From contig NC_135013.1 of assembly GCF_051020955.1 (NCBI RefSeq), positions 36,533,302-36,597,301 on the forward strand: DNA of 64,000 nucleotides, read 5' to 3'. How positions within the stretch are numbered: position 1 is the first letter of the stretch; every line of letters begins with the position of its first letter. The stretch comes from Megalopta genalis. Taxonomy: Eukaryota; Arthropoda; Insecta; Hymenoptera; Halictidae. Of this stretch, positions 10,916 to 24,568 are shown one piece after another. The translations under genes and the position numbers were made by a program. The notes under the pieces are model-generated. The model saw only the letters and a list, made by a program, of their open reading frames with translations. It was not told the DNA's origin and did not search any database.

Positions 10916-13030
10916 TCACCAATTCAAATCACCGGGAAGCTCATCAGGATAATCACCAGTTAGACAAGCGGTACAGTGACCAATGTAACTGCTTTCTCGA
11001 TTATCCATACCAAATCTAACAGCTTTTACAAGTCCGTCTACTGAAAGGTATGTTAAACTATCAGCTCCGACATGTTTCGCTAGTTTTATGTTATCTAATT
11101 TATTTGCAATTAATTCTTCCCTTGTTGGTATATTAATTCCCATATAACATGGATACTTTAATGGAGGTGAAGCTATTTTAATGTGAACCTACAAAGATAT
11201 GGTTGAATATAATTATTTTTTTCAAGATCATAACATAATAATCATAATAAATATACAGAGTGTGCACTATTAGAATTAACAATTCTTGACAAACTTACTT
11301 CTTTCGCTCCAGCATCTCTGAGTAACTTAATAATAGGTCCAATAGTATTTCCTCTAACGATTGAATCGTCAATAAGAATCAACTTTTTTCCTTTTACATT
11401 TTCTGATAAAGCTCCAAATTTCTTTGCTACACCAAGTTGCCTAAGTCGTGTACTAGGTTGAATAAACGTCCTACCAACGTATCTATTTTTACATAATACT
11501 TCCGCGAAAGGTATTTGAGACTACAAATAAAAAATTATTTCTTAAAAATGTAATTTTTAATGCGAGACTAATTCAAAAACAAATATGATGCATCTACCTG
11601 TCTGGCATAGCCATGAGCAGCTGCAGTTCCTGATTCAGGTACAGAACTGACTATATCTGCCTCTATTGGAGATTCTAAAGCAAGTTCTCGTCCACATTGC
11701 ATGCGAACGGAGTATACCATTTGTCCTGTACAACAAAAAAGAGAACTTGAAAACTTCTATTCGCGTCATCTCGGTGTCGACATATTATTCTTTAATTTTT
11801 ATAATTTACCTTCGAAAATACTGTCGCTACGTGCAAAGTAAACATATTCAAATATACAAAAGGCCTGTGGCTTCTTGTCTGGTCTATCGACAATGTCTAT
11901 AGTTTTAATTCCTTCACGTGTGAGCTCCACAATTTCACCAGGAAATACTTCACGCACATAACGTGCTCCAATACTTAAGAATCCACACGATTCAGAGGAA
12001 ATAACCCAACCTTCAGGTTCGTCATCGTCGTCATCTGATTCATTTCCAGCTACATGAGAACAATTTATTAAACTGTTTCTTTTTTAGAGTAAAACATAGT
12101 TATATCTATATTGACATACCCAAATTTCCAATCGGTACAATTTTTCCAAGACACAATGGACGATTTCCATAGGGATCTCTAACGCCATATATTTTGTCTC
12201 TTTGCATGATTACTAAAGAATATGATAATGGTGCTAATTGCATGAGATGTTTGATACGTGCTGGCCAATCTGGACCATTAACTTCACCTTCGGGAGGATT
12301 TAAACAAAGAGCTTGCGTAATTAATTCAGAATCTGAATAAGTTGACAAGCCAACTCCACGACCTAACACCTAAACATAAATCGTATATTAAAAAATTGTT
12401 TGACTATAAGGTTCAAAAAACTGAAATATATTTCAGCTATTAGCATTATGCCTACCATCTTCCTTAAAGATTCTGTATTAACTAATTCTCCATTATGAGC
12501 AACAGCTAATGCTCCGTGTGCAGTGTGAACCACAAATGGTTGACAATTAACTTCTTCGCTTGCTGCACTTGTGCTGTATCTAGTATGACCAATGCCAAGA
12601 TTTCCACTAAGTTTCTTCATATTTTCGTCGTTAAAAATGTTGTTAATCATTCCCATACCCTTGTGAACATGAAAGGATTTTGAGCAAACACCTTCACTAG
12701 TAACAATTCCAGCACTCTCTTGGCCCCTATGTTGTAGGGCAACTAAACCTAGGCAAATATTGTCTCTGTGAAAGAATTGGTGCTTACTTTTAAAAAACAA
12801 CTAGAAATAGAAAGTATATGGATTAATTTACCTAAACAGATAACTTGACCAACATCAATTTGAGACGGCCAATCGCCAGCAGCAATGCATCCAAAAACAC
12901 CACACTCATGAGTAAGTCCAGATAAAGATTTTTGATCTTTAGTTTCTTCATCACTATGTAATCTTTTGCCTTTGTTATTCTCTATGGATATTGTTTCAGT
13001 CTGAGATTTTATTTGTGTGTTGCAAAACAT
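10916..13030 (-). CDS. PPAT: Amidophosphoribosyltransferase
   Basis: Catalyses the first committed step of de novo purine synthesis: PRPP plus glutamine gives 5-phosphoribosylamine. Exons on the minus strand: 13030-12832, 12748-12456, 12369-12120, 12049-11810, 11725-11598, 11520-11299 and 11188-10916; 1605 nt, 534 residues, near the usual length of about 520. The N-terminal Ntn glutaminase has its nucleophile in HECGVFG (Cys43), which implies removal of a 42-residue propeptide. Other glutaminase motifs are ALQHRGQESAGI, GIGHTRYST and VAHNGELVN. The phosphoribosyltransferase PRPP loop is LILIDDSIVRGNT. A short acidic insert, NESDDDDEPEG, lies between the domains. The C-terminus has CTACLTGDYPDELP. 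Head-to-head with PAICS, the enzyme for later steps of the same pathway. Confidence 0.96.
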
Positions 13031-14803
13031 TTTTATAGTAATCTAAAAAGACAATTCGCTTATTAATTAGTTTAAAATTTACATGTAAAATTATAATTTT
13101 ATAATAAACAAGTTATACTATTGCATTTAGTTATCCCTCTTCAAAAATATTGAGTTATGCAGTAAACATTACGCAATAGTAACAGAAAGCAAATATTATT
13201 TGTATGTTACACAGCATGTATTAGACCCCCTTGAGATTTCTTCCCAATTATCAGCAATGCTCTTGTAAACTATTGACCCCTGCCAAGCTGATAGAACTTC
13301 TTTTTCAATGTTACTACTTTACTTTTTTTATATGCTTGCTTAATCAGTATTTCGCAACTGATTTCGTCAGTGTATTACATTCACATTGGTATGCGTACAA
13401 GATAGTTGTAAATTAATCTTATAAGTTCAAGCAGTGTTGCAAAAATATTGCAGTTCTTGCACAAAACAGATATTTCGTGATATAAAACATAGACAAAAAA
13501 GAAAAGAAAAAAAGATAATATTTATTTATGTAGCAGTAATTAAAAGAAAATAGTTTTTAAATCGTTCTGTTTTGAAATTTATATGCCTATTATTTGTAAT
13601 TCGTTCTGTTCGGTATGACATGTTCGTGTACATGTACATTTATTTATGTATGCGTATATATATTTTGTATACTACAATATAATGGTACAATTAAATCTAA
13701 TTTTATTAAATTGCTCAAAATTTGATCATTTAAAGAACTTGTATTCGTAATTATGTATATCATAGACCGTAGCCACTTGTTGAATGAAAACCTTAATTGT
13801 AAAACAAAATCAGATATATTGATTTTTAATTCAAATTTTGTGCATAAACCTGTTCTACAGTGTTGGCAGAAGAAAGTATTATCTATACGATTTAAATAAT
13901 ATAAGAGTTCAGGAGTTTAGAGCATGCGTTTACATACCACGTGCGTCAAATGGTTTGAGCGTCGTGATGTTCTCCTGTCCTGTCAGCTTGAAAGAGATCC
14001 GCATGAAATGCGACTCTCGACTGGCTTCTAGAGCACGAATGAATACGTAGACCAATGGAAACCTGCTTTTGACTGGGGGGGTTAACTTATTTAGCTATTA
14101 TCTTACTTTTAAAATTATCGATTTTTTGCTTATACTAATTAACAAAGTAACTGCAATCGCAGAAAGTTTAAGACACTGTTAACTGTAATTCGTTTTTCAG
14201 TAATGAAATTATGTATATGATCAAGTTTATTATGTAGAATAGTTACTATGTAATACAATTCATCTATGCGCGTCCTATACAATATCTATAGATCCATTGT
14301 AAGCGTCGATCACAGTTTGCTTTTTTTCTAAAATATGTTACGCATGAATTCAAGCTTATATAATGATAATATATTATTAATATAACATATATTAATTGCT
14401 ATTCTCTTTGAAAATGTACATGTTAAACTTATTTCTAATTTATATTTTATTTTGATCAAATAATAAATATATTCTTCATAGTATGTATTTTATGGATTTG
14501 TATTGTAATCTGCTATGTCCCGTGGATAAACAAGATAGTATAATAGGAAAGCAAATGAATATTTCTCTCAATTCCTTCAATCTGGATATAAATAATTTCC
14601 AAATCATGTTTATCTATTCATTGCTGTTCTTATCCTATACATATTTACATTCATTTACCACTTAACCCACATAAGAATAATTTATAAAATTACACCAATC
14701 AAATGCAGCAGAATTTTCAAAGTGGGGATTGCTAACGACACGATTAAGCACAATTCTACAAGAGAGAAGCTGGCATTCGAGAAGTAAACGAAGAAGAAGA
14801 AAC
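13031..14803. promoter_or_regulatory. Divergent PPAT/PAICS spacer, candidate shared promoter region
   Basis: About 1.77 kb between the start codons of two divergent genes of purine synthesis; both 5' UTRs and promoters must lie here unless a gene has distant 5' exons. Mostly AT-rich with no coding exon recognised. A less AT-rich island at about 13915-14080 lies near the middle and ends in a run of seven Gs (14076-14082). No transcription factor site can be named from sequence alone. Confidence 0.55.
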
Positions 14804-17029
14804 ATGGATGGTAAGCAGTAAAACAAATAACAATTATCATGATAACACGCAAATTTTAAATGTTAATTATTGCCATATTTAAAATTTTCATTCACCATTT
14901 TGAAAATTGTTCTATTAAAGTTTAATTATCCTTTTGCACGATTGTACATATTACATTAAAGAAATTGATTGTTAGATTTGTGTTGACTAAAATACATGTT
15001 TAACATGAACTAAAACAATTTATAATTGATCGATATTATACGATTTCTTGGTATCTAAAAAAGTTATCGTACAAAGAAATACATACATGTGTTTTTTTGA
15101 GTTCTATAGATTTTTTTATAGCTTTTCTTATACTATACGAACCTAACTAATAATTCAACATCTTTTTTTCAATTAAAATTTTACAGTAAGCAAATTATTT
15201 GAAATTCCAAATGATAATATTTTTTAACTAATTGTATTTGTGTAAAACGTTTCTGTTTCTGATTTACAGAATATAAACGTGGAGATTTGATCATTGAAGG
15301 GAAAACCAAACAAGTGTATGAACTGAAGAATAATCCTGAATTATGCATTTTAATAAGCAAAGATCGCATCACTGCTGGAGACGGTGTAAAATCTCATAAC
15401 TTGAAAGGCAAAGCTGCTATTAGCACAGCTACTACAGCTAAAGTCTTCCAATTATTGAAAGAGGCAGGATTAAAAACTGCATTTGTTAAAGTGGTGAATG
15501 ACACAACTTTTATTGCTAAAAATTGCAAAATGGTACCCATAGAATGGGTTACCAGAAGATTGGCTACTGGTAGCTTCCTGAAGAGACATCCAGGTTAACG
15601 AATATAATATAGCATATAAATTAATAAATTATCTGGTGAAATTAAATGTAAACATACTTATATTTATTTTACTATAGGAGTTCCAGAAGGATATAAATTC
15701 AATCCACCATTGCAAGAAACATTCTTCAAAGATGATGCTAACCATGACCCTCAATGGTCAGAAGAACAAGTTATTTCTGCAAATTTTATGTTTAATGGAA
15801 TTAAAATAGGAAAAGATGAGTTTGATATTATGCAACGAACAACTGTTGTTGTATTTGAAATTTTGGAAAGAGCTTGGGCAACTAGAGATTGTGCTCTTAT
15901 TGACATGAAAATAGAATTTGGTGTGGATATAAATGGTGAAATTATGGTAGCAGATATAATTGATAGTGATTCTTGGAGACTTTGGCCATCTGGTGATAAA
16001 AGACTGATGAAAGACAAACAAGTATTTGTTAATACTACTATTTGGATTGTTTCAATATATTTATTATTATTTAATTAAATCTTTCATTCCAGGTATACAG
16101 AAACCTAGCAACTGTTACTCAAGAAGACTTGGATGTCGTAAAACGTAATTTTGAATGGGTAGCAGATCAATTAGATCATCTTATTCCCCCAAATAATAGT
16201 TTAGTTGTTGTTTTAATGGGTTCACCATCTGATGAGGAACATTGCAAAAAAATAGCAATACATGCCATGTCTTTTGGTTTAAACGTGCAACTTCGCGTGT
16301 GTAGCGCTCATAAAGGAACTCAAGACACATTACATATTCTCTCAGAATATGAAGGTATCTCTGAAAAGGTATATATTTACTCCAAAACCGAATTACTTAT
16401 TTTGTCATAGAATACATATTCTTAAAAATACGAATGATATTATCAGTGTAGCAACAGTGGAGTTAATTCTTTGTTTTTCACTTTCCGCGGATTGTATCCG
16501 ACCTGTATATCTTTCAAATGTGTATGTCATGACACCATACTATCGCCAAAACATAGTGATAAAACAACCGATATAAACGAATATATGTACTACTTGTTTT
16601 TAAGTTATCGTCGGTTGTCTTTCTTTCTCCTAGGTGGTGCTAATAGCTGTAGCAGGGAGAAGCAATGGACTGGGTCCAGTACTGTCTGGAAACACGCCTT
16701 TGCCTGTTATTAATTGTCCACCTTTTAAACCAGACAACATTTCACAGGACATATGGTCGTCAATCAACGTACCCTCAGGTGATTTATAATTACGCATTTA
16801 ATTAGAATTATCATGAACGTATCCAATATTATTAATTATCATTAATTATATTTTATTTCTAGGAATTGGATGCACTACAGTCGCTTATCCTGAAAGTGCT
16901 GCGCTTGCAGCAGCTCAAATTCATGCATTACACGATCACCTTGTCTGGTCGCGACTAAGAGTTAAGCAGTTAACCAATTTTGTCGCTTTAAAAAAAGCTG
17001 ATTCGAAATTACGAAATCTTGTTATTTAA
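14804..17029 (+). CDS. PAICS: Bifunctional SAICAR synthetase / AIR carboxylase
   Basis: Catalyses two successive steps of purine synthesis: carboxylation of AIR to CAIR, then coupling with aspartate to SAICAR. Exons 14804-14810, 15270-15593, 15678-16021, 16093-16368, 16634-16778 and 16863-17029; 1263 nt, 420 residues (human 425). Exon 1 codes only for Met-Asp and one base, so the protein starts MDEYKRGDLIIEGKTKQVYEL. The SAICAR synthetase half (residues 1-260) has IEGKTKQVY, ISKDRITAGDG, EWVTRRLATGS, IDMKIEFGVD and IIDSDSWRLWPSG. The AIR carboxylase half has VVLMGSPSDEEHCKKIA, VCSAHKGT, VAGRSNGLGPVLSGNT and GIGCTTV. All expected motifs are present. The tiny first exon is supported by gtaagc donor and phase. 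Divergent from PPAT. Confidence 0.96.
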
Positions 17030-17510
17030 TGTTTTTGTGTTGGCTGATGAGTGTTAAAAGACACAAAGGACTTTCATTCATTCTTCAATATATTTGCCAA
17101 TTAACAGTAACTGTGTTTACTTTTTACAAATACTATATATTATATATTCTTACAAGTTTAATTTGTAATCGATTTAATATCTAAATGTTCATGCTAGCAC
17201 TCTTTGTATATACAATATTACTGTTTCTCCTCATGATTCTTTATTGGTTACAAGTATATAATATTCATTTGTTTCCACTGAAGCAAATTTTTGAATAACA
17301 AAAATGCATACACATTTTCGATACTTGCAATGATAATTTTGTACTGTTACTATGTCATTCAAGAAACAATTTTTTGCATTGATAACTTTGATATGTTAGA
17401 TGTTTAATCTAAAACGAAACAAATGTATCAAGTTACATTAAATTACATCAACATGTATTGTGACATTAAATGAATGAACGAATCAATAGAAACAAATATT
17501 ACCATTACAA
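17030..17510. other. Convergent spacer between PAICS and XPNPEP3
   Basis: AT-rich 3'-to-3' spacer of 481 bp between two stop codons. It should hold both 3' UTRs. No coding or RNA gene seen. Confidence 0.55.
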
Positions 17511-19298
17511 TTACTGGTTTTTACTTGCTAAAGTTTCTATTACCGCAGTTTCCTTTGGACAACTTTCAGTTAATATTACTGGCCCGTTTTCTGTTATCAA
17601 AATATCATCTTCAATGCGTACACCTAAACCATGAAATTGTGGTGGTGCAAATTGATTTCTCGAGTTTATGTATATACCTGTAAATATTCATGAAGTAAAT
17701 GTTGAGTGAATTAAAATAATATATTCGGTTGATTTGTACCTGGTTCTACAGTTACTATCATTCCTGGTTGGAGTTTTATACTTCTAGAAATTTTTCCTGT
17801 ATCGTGCACATCCATTCCTAAATAGTGACTTACATGATGTGGACAATACATGTATGCAGCTGAAAGTAACTTATCACCGGTCAAATTTGTTGGTATCAAT
17901 CCAATTTTTTGTAAGCTCGTGCCTAATAAAAAGCACATATCATGGAATAATTCGTCCAACGTAGGCATTTCTTTCAGTCTATAAATTAAAATGTTCTGAA
18001 TATCTAATATAATATCATATAAAAGTTTTTGTTCTTGCGTGAACTTGCCATTGATTGGCCATGTTCTGGTTACATCAGATGTATAACCATGATATTCGCA
18101 TCCTAAAAGAAGTATAGATCTAATAGAGAATATATAAAAATATCCTAAGTAATTTTATATTTATAACAAACCTGCATCCATTAAAACTATGTCCTTGTTT
18201 TGAATAAATTGATTATTATTAATGTAGTGAATAATATTAGCATTTTTACCCGATGCAACAACTGGTGGGTATGCTAAAATTTCTGCTCCATTCATACGAC
18301 ATACATAGTCCACAGTTGCAAACAATTGGTGCTCAGTCATTTTTGGTTTTGATATTTCTATTGTTTTAACTATTGCAGTAGAAACAATTTCACAGCTTTT
18401 TTTCATTAAATCAATTTCTGATGGAGACTTAATTAATCTGATTTTATGAATTATACTTGTAGGAGAAACAAATTTTTTATTATTAGTTTTTTTCATTAAT
18501 TCAAGTAACTTTTTATGCAAGTTTTGTTGCACTACATCGTTACTTTCATACCACATAACACATTTATTGTTTTCATTTAGAAATGAAACCAAAAACTGTT
18601 CAAACTCTGTTACAGGAAGTGCTAAGTCAATGCCAAACAATCTAGGGGCATCTTCGACTCTGGTTCTAGGTCCATCCCATAATTCAGAATGCTCGTCTGA
18701 CTGTCTTACAAATAACACAGTTGAAAAATTTTCATTCTTTGCTGTAATTACCAAAACACTGTCCGGGTCTTGACAACCAGTGAAATATAAGAAGTCCGTA
18801 TTTTGACGAAATACGTACGGGATTTTGTCAGAAATGTATACTTTCGAAGCTGATGGAATAATTACAATATGGGATCCGTCTACATTTGCAACGGAATCAT
18901 GCAAAAAAATGCTTTCCATCAACTTAATTCGCCTACTTTTAAATTCGTTAAGCTGGATACCTGGTACAACTTCCCCTTTTTTAATCAAATGAGGATGCGT
19001 TATCGCGGTTGGTTGACCGCATGCTCGACAAGGGGTTGTAGACAATTCCTCTGATTGACATCGGCTCATATTGTTTGCAAACGTGTTTATCGAATGTCGA
19101 ATATGTCTTCGTTGTCCTATAATTAGGATTTACCTTCTAATTGCGTACAAGTTTTGAAGATTAACACGAACGATTTCATGCAAATCTTCAAACAACATAA
19201 CCTATTCCGTAACACTATTTTTATTTCCATTTTATTTACTCACCATATTTTCGTATGTACCGTATGATAGAACCTCTTACGTTGCTAAACATTTTCAT
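17511..19298 (-). CDS. XPNPEP3: Xaa-Pro aminopeptidase 3, mitochondrial
   Basis: M24B metalloaminopeptidase that removes an N-terminal residue before proline; the mitochondrial form (yeast Icp55 relative) trims imported proteins. Exons on the minus strand: 19298-19244, 19116-18172, 18102-17740 and 17677-17511; 1530 nt, 509 residues (human 507). The first exon encodes MKMFSNVRGSIIRYIRKYG and joins QRRHIRHSIN, a strongly basic, acid-free presequence that fits mitochondrial import. The family signature GQPTAITHPHLIKKGEV follows. The dimetal site residues are visible: Asp in VLMDAG, Asp in GYTSDVTRTW, His in HHVSHYLGMDVHD, Glu in TVEPG and Glu in RIEDDILITE. Two in-frame ATGs (19298 and 19292) could start it. 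A shorter start at 19069 would lose the presequence. Divergent from HERC2. Confidence 0.94.
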
Positions 19299-20225
19299 GT
19301 ACCTTGAATTAATATTCTTTCGATCCTTCAATGTATAAAATATTTCGGTTCAATGAATTTTCGAGAGTGTCAATACCTTCGACATCGTACAGTGTATGTA
19401 CATTGCAAAGTGTTCACTCGTGCTCACAGTCAATTTGTGCGATGCTTCTGTGAACAATGTTGTACACAAAATGTATTTCGTACACATAAATATTCCGAAG
19501 AAAAAGTTTGATACATAATCATTATGCGACAAACTATGTATACGAGTATTCAGTGATGTATTACCTGCGCTGTTTTATATTCTTCGCCGATTATCGCGAC
19601 TTCATTACCGTTCGTGACTGTCGCTCGAATTTTTTTAACGATCAATAGAGAGAGACGAGAAACGAATAACATATTTTCTGTAAAAAATTTAATCTAAGGA
19701 TGTGATTTGAAAATGCAACATCAAAGAATGCATTTTATTTTTGACGCTTGGCAATGACAGCCTGAACCGATAGTGAATCAATGATTGTTGTTGCAACTTG
19801 TCAAACATATACTGTCATTATGGTGCCATTTAAAGATAATTAGCGAATCGAATGGATTTCAGACGATTTGCAACAAGAAGAAACAAATGTATTATAAACT
19901 TTGAAATATATTTAGCCGAGAATATCAATGATTCGATTCAACTATTTTGACTAATCGACAATAAGCGTCCGTGCGAAATTACTGAAAGGTTAAATTTAAT
20001 TTTAAATTGATTCGGAGTTATTTATGCGGTACAAGGCAACAAAGTTTATAAAACCAATTTGAAAACGACAGCGTACATGAAATAAACTACCAGATTTCAA
20101 TGATAATGCATTTTACTGTGTATTAAAGTAAGGCTTTTATAGGTGCAAAGAGTATGCATTCATATCACGATATGCTGCTAATAACTTAATTTCATGAACT
20201 TGAATTGCGAAGTAAAAAGATCAAC
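19299..20225. other. Divergent spacer between XPNPEP3 and HERC2
   Basis: About 930 bp between two divergent start codons. AT-rich, no recognised coding exon. It should hold both promoters and the 5' UTRs. Short stretches of moderate GC at 19560-19640 are the only compositional change I notice. Confidence 0.5.
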
Positions 20226-23200
20226 ATGAGTGTTCAACTGGATATTGTAGTAAGACCAGAGGTCCGTTTAGATGCCAAATGGCTCAAAACTGATCTGAAG
20301 CGTTTACTTTATCGAGATGGTTTGGCTGAACTATGGAATGAAATGATACGGGATGGTGAAATTGTAGGGTCATTTAGCGATGGTTTAATCAATACAGCAG
20401 GCATAACAGCTAGGAAGGGTACAATAATGATATTTGTTTAAAAGATTTGATTCTTATGAGCATAGTTTCATAGGTCTCTCTTATTTTTAGGCGAATCTGG
20501 TCATTATTATTGTAACATGAGAGTGTTGTCATGCTTGTGTTGCGATGGTATTTGTGGTCCACAACACGGCTGTAATTGTGGTCCTTGTCAGAAACTGGAT
20601 GAAGAAGAAGCAACAAGAGCAAATGCTCTAGCAGAGAAAATTACTCCAGCACGTCGCACTATGGATTCTTGGCTCTGGGGTCCTCAACCATGTAAGAATT
20701 ATCATAGAATTGTCTTTTATCGTTACATGCTATTGAACTCTCTTCATAGGCAAATAATTTTGCAGCTCTGTCCGACCTAACCGAATGCATCGATTTATTA
20801 ATCAAAGAACAAAGGAAATTGTGTTATGAAGTAGCAAACAGCACATTGTCTTCGACAAGATTAAAACAGCGATTGGTAGTAGCACGACGGTATCTGATGG
20901 CCCTTGTTCGTCACAAACCACAGGAGGCCAAAGACATTCCCATGACGCCTAAACCTGCTGCTAAACTGCAAAAAATGTACTCACATTAATTTGTGTTTTC
21001 TAGACTTTGTATTATTGTAATACATATGCTTTGTGGAGTATTTAGAACACGATCAGATGTATCGATTGTATCTAATATGTTTAATAATTTTAGGATGAGA
21101 CCGAATGAAAAGGCAACTTTGGGTTTAGCGCGAGTAGGGTCCCGCGCTGCCCTAAATTTTTCATTCGCGTACCTACGACGAGCCTGGAGATCCGGCGAGG
21201 ACATAGAGTTTTGCAGCGAGCTACTGTCAGAATCACTGGAAGCTTTACAATCGTTACCGGAAGCGACGCTTTTCGATGAGACAAACGTTTCTCAAGTCTG
21301 GCTGGAGGTGGTAGAACGATCAGCGAAATTTTTAAGACAAGTCGTCACAGGGTACATGATTTTTTCTCACTTCACTACTTACAATTAGTAGTATTCGAAC
21401 GAACCGTTTGGCGATACTAGAAGGTAATTTCGTTCTATTTCCAGGGACATAACTAGTGGAAGATCATGGTGTTCTATACCGTTAACCGATCAGCACACGG
21501 CTCTGTGCCTGTTATTGGAATTGGTCACGCAAAGAGCTACTTTATCCAGCTTGTTGGATTCCGTTTGTTTGTTGCTTCACTTAAGCGGCAAATACAAGCA
21601 TCAAGATAATCGTGTGATACCACCAGGAAGCACAGCGCCGTTGATACCGTTGTTGAGACGACTGAACGCAATCCCGGTTTCAAAATCTAGACGTTCGGAT
21701 AAGAATATGGCGCCGGGTCCATGCGAGGTTCTGCTGAAGTACTTGAGACTGCCAGAGGATGACAGTACGTCCGTTGACTTACGAAAAGCGGCGGTGATTA
21801 TCATGTGCAATCTAAGCAGGTTGGCCGCTCCTCTGTTGCCTCCGTTGATAACTGACAGATTCCCGAAGAGTCAGAATCAAACGTTTCAAGAAGTTCTAGC
21901 CTGGGGTAGCGTGAAATTCGGGAATGGCGCATCTCCGTTTTATTGCGACGCGATCGCGGAGCTTGGTATTAAGCAGCTTTGTTGCACCGAAAGAGCTTTG
22001 ATGATTTTATCGATCAGCGGCAACGTTTACATGATGTACTATGGTTCCGAGACTCAGTATCCACAAAGGGTGCACGGTTTCTCGGATAAGCCGGTAACAA
22101 TGATCGCTTCTCACTCGGACGGCAAGCATTATTTGGCTCTGACGCAAGAAAACTCTGTGTACTCATGGGGAAATGGAGACGGCGGACGATTGGGTCACGG
22201 AGACAGAACGTGGTATGACGAGCCGAAATTAATCGAGGCACTGGTCGACAAGAACATCACGTTTGTCGCATGCGGAAGCACCTACTCGGCGGCGCTTAGT
22301 TCAAACGGCGAACTGTACACTTGGGGACGAGGCAATTATGGAAGGTTGGGCCATGGAAATTCGGAGGATGTGACGGTCCCTACGTTGGTAACCGGTTTGA
22401 ACGGGCACATGGTTGTGCACGTGGCATGCGGCAGCGGTGACTCGCAAACCCTGTGTGTTACCGCGTCCGGCATAGTGTTCTCTTGGGGCGACGGGGATTA
22501 CGGAAAGCTGGGCAGAGGGGGTTGCGACGGTTCAAAAACGCCGAAGATAGTGGACAAATTGCTGGATATAAATGTGACCAAAGTGTATTGTGGCGGTCAA
22601 TTCTCGGCGGCCCTGACTGCATATGGAGAAGTCTACACCTGGGGAAAGGGCGAAGCTTATCGTTTGGGTCACGGGAACGAGGAACACGTCGGTTATCCGA
22701 AAGCGATCGAGGCGCTCAAGACAAAGAAGGTGAAGGACTTGTGCGTGGGCAGCTTGCATGTGCTCGCTTTGACGGAGGATCAGCTAGTCTACGGTTGGAG
22801 AAGAAACGATTACGGCCAGATCGATCCTGCTCTGGAGAGCGTGGTAGCAGAGCCAACGATCTGCCCGACTTTGTCCGGAAAGAACGTGATAGGGCTAGCC
22901 TGCGGGCCGAGTCAGAGTTTCGCATGGTGTACGTCGGCCTGGTCCGTCGCGACCAGGGTACCCTTCGTTGTCGATGTGTCTGAAGACACCTTCCGTCTGC
23001 TGGATGCTCTGTTGAACAAGGCTTGCGAGGGTTTGCCGGGTACGCGGCCGCCAACTCAAGATCGCGAGTGCCTGGCCGTGGCCGCATTGAATTTGCTTCG
23101 ACTACAGCTGCATACCATGATAACGCACAACATCGAGACGAAATCTCTGGGGCTTTTCCTCGGTTCCTTAAAGCAACGATGCGTCACGCTGGCCAGTGGC

Positions 23201-24535
23201 ACCGGGATCTTGGCTACGATTCAAGAAGCAGCGCAAGCGGTCCTGCAAACTGGATGGAGCATCCTCTTGCCGACAGCGAACGAGAGAGCGAAGACACTGT
23301 CCAATTTTTTGTCCAAGTCAAACGGAAACGACGAGCAGACAATAACAACAGGTGATAGCAACATTATTATCAACAACAACAACAACAACAACGCTAATAA
23401 CAATACCAATAACAATCCCAATAACAACAACAACACGAACAATACCAATAATAACGCTAACATCAACAATAACAACAATAGCAACATCAATAACAACGGA
23501 CAACGTTTCATGGCGGATTTGCTGGTGTCCAGTTTGATGGCGGATGGTGGCTTGGAGCTGGCATTGAAGACCGCCATCAAAGCGGAAACAAGCGAGTTGT
23601 TCGACGATAAGGGGTTCTTCTCGATGAACGGGACGACGACCGCGAGCAAATCCAGTGATGCTGTTAAGCAAGCGAAGGAGTTCAATTCGGAGAAAAACAA
23701 CAACACGAGCATCTCGTTGTTGCAGCTGGTAAAACAATTGATCAAGGATGGCACATGCATCACGAGATCGAAGCTGCAGCTGAGCTGGTCGGACCAGTCG
23801 ATTCGCGGGAACGAGGAACCGTTATCGCGTCAGAGGAACGACGCCTCGCCGAGTCTGAATCTTCTACTCAAGTTCCAACGATTGGTGGTGGCAAGGTTCT
23901 ACGATTGCATTCATCAGTCGAGATCGGAGAATTCGCGAGACCAGGAGATGCTCGGGGCAGAGTCGCTTTTAAGCAAATACATATCCCTGATTTCTGTTCA
24001 CGTGACCGACATCGCGTCGCTCGCTGCTGAACTAGCAAACATCAGTCTGAAGCAATTCGTCTTTGTCTGCACTGTCCTGAAGGGAGACATTATCCACGTC
24101 TTGCTGCCGGAGCTCGTCACGTGTCTGATTCTGTTACAAGTCGATTATCCGATGCTGCTGCTCCAGATGAACTGGATGGATCGAATTGGGCCGATGCTGG
24201 AAGCGCTCGATCGGTTCAACAAGCTGATTCCGGGAATCGAGAGGAACGAGGCAGATGAGCTATCCTGGCCGGGCATCATAGCCCCACAGCACAGCAACAA
24301 GACTTCTATCTCGGACGAATTGTCCGTGATTCGATGGGCCGATCTAGAAAATCATAATCGGGACGGCGGTCTTTGGGTGGTGGTCAACAACAACGTGTAC
24401 GACGTTCAAGACGTAGTGCGGTTCGAGGCGGCCGCCAATACTTCGGAGGAAGGTATTCGTGAAAAGATCGCGTTGGGATGGGATTCCAGTCATTCCGGTG
24501 TTTCGAGCACACCTCGCAGTCAACAGCAGCAACAA

Positions 24536-24568
<33 letters not shown>

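Noticed and set aside
13222..14090. Possible terminal repeats (TTAGACCCCC versus TTAACCCCCCC in inverted orientation) around part of the PPAT/PAICS spacer
   Set aside because: Only about ten bases agree, the left end lacks TTAA, and the inner match CAAGCTGA sits at different distances from the two ends; probably chance.
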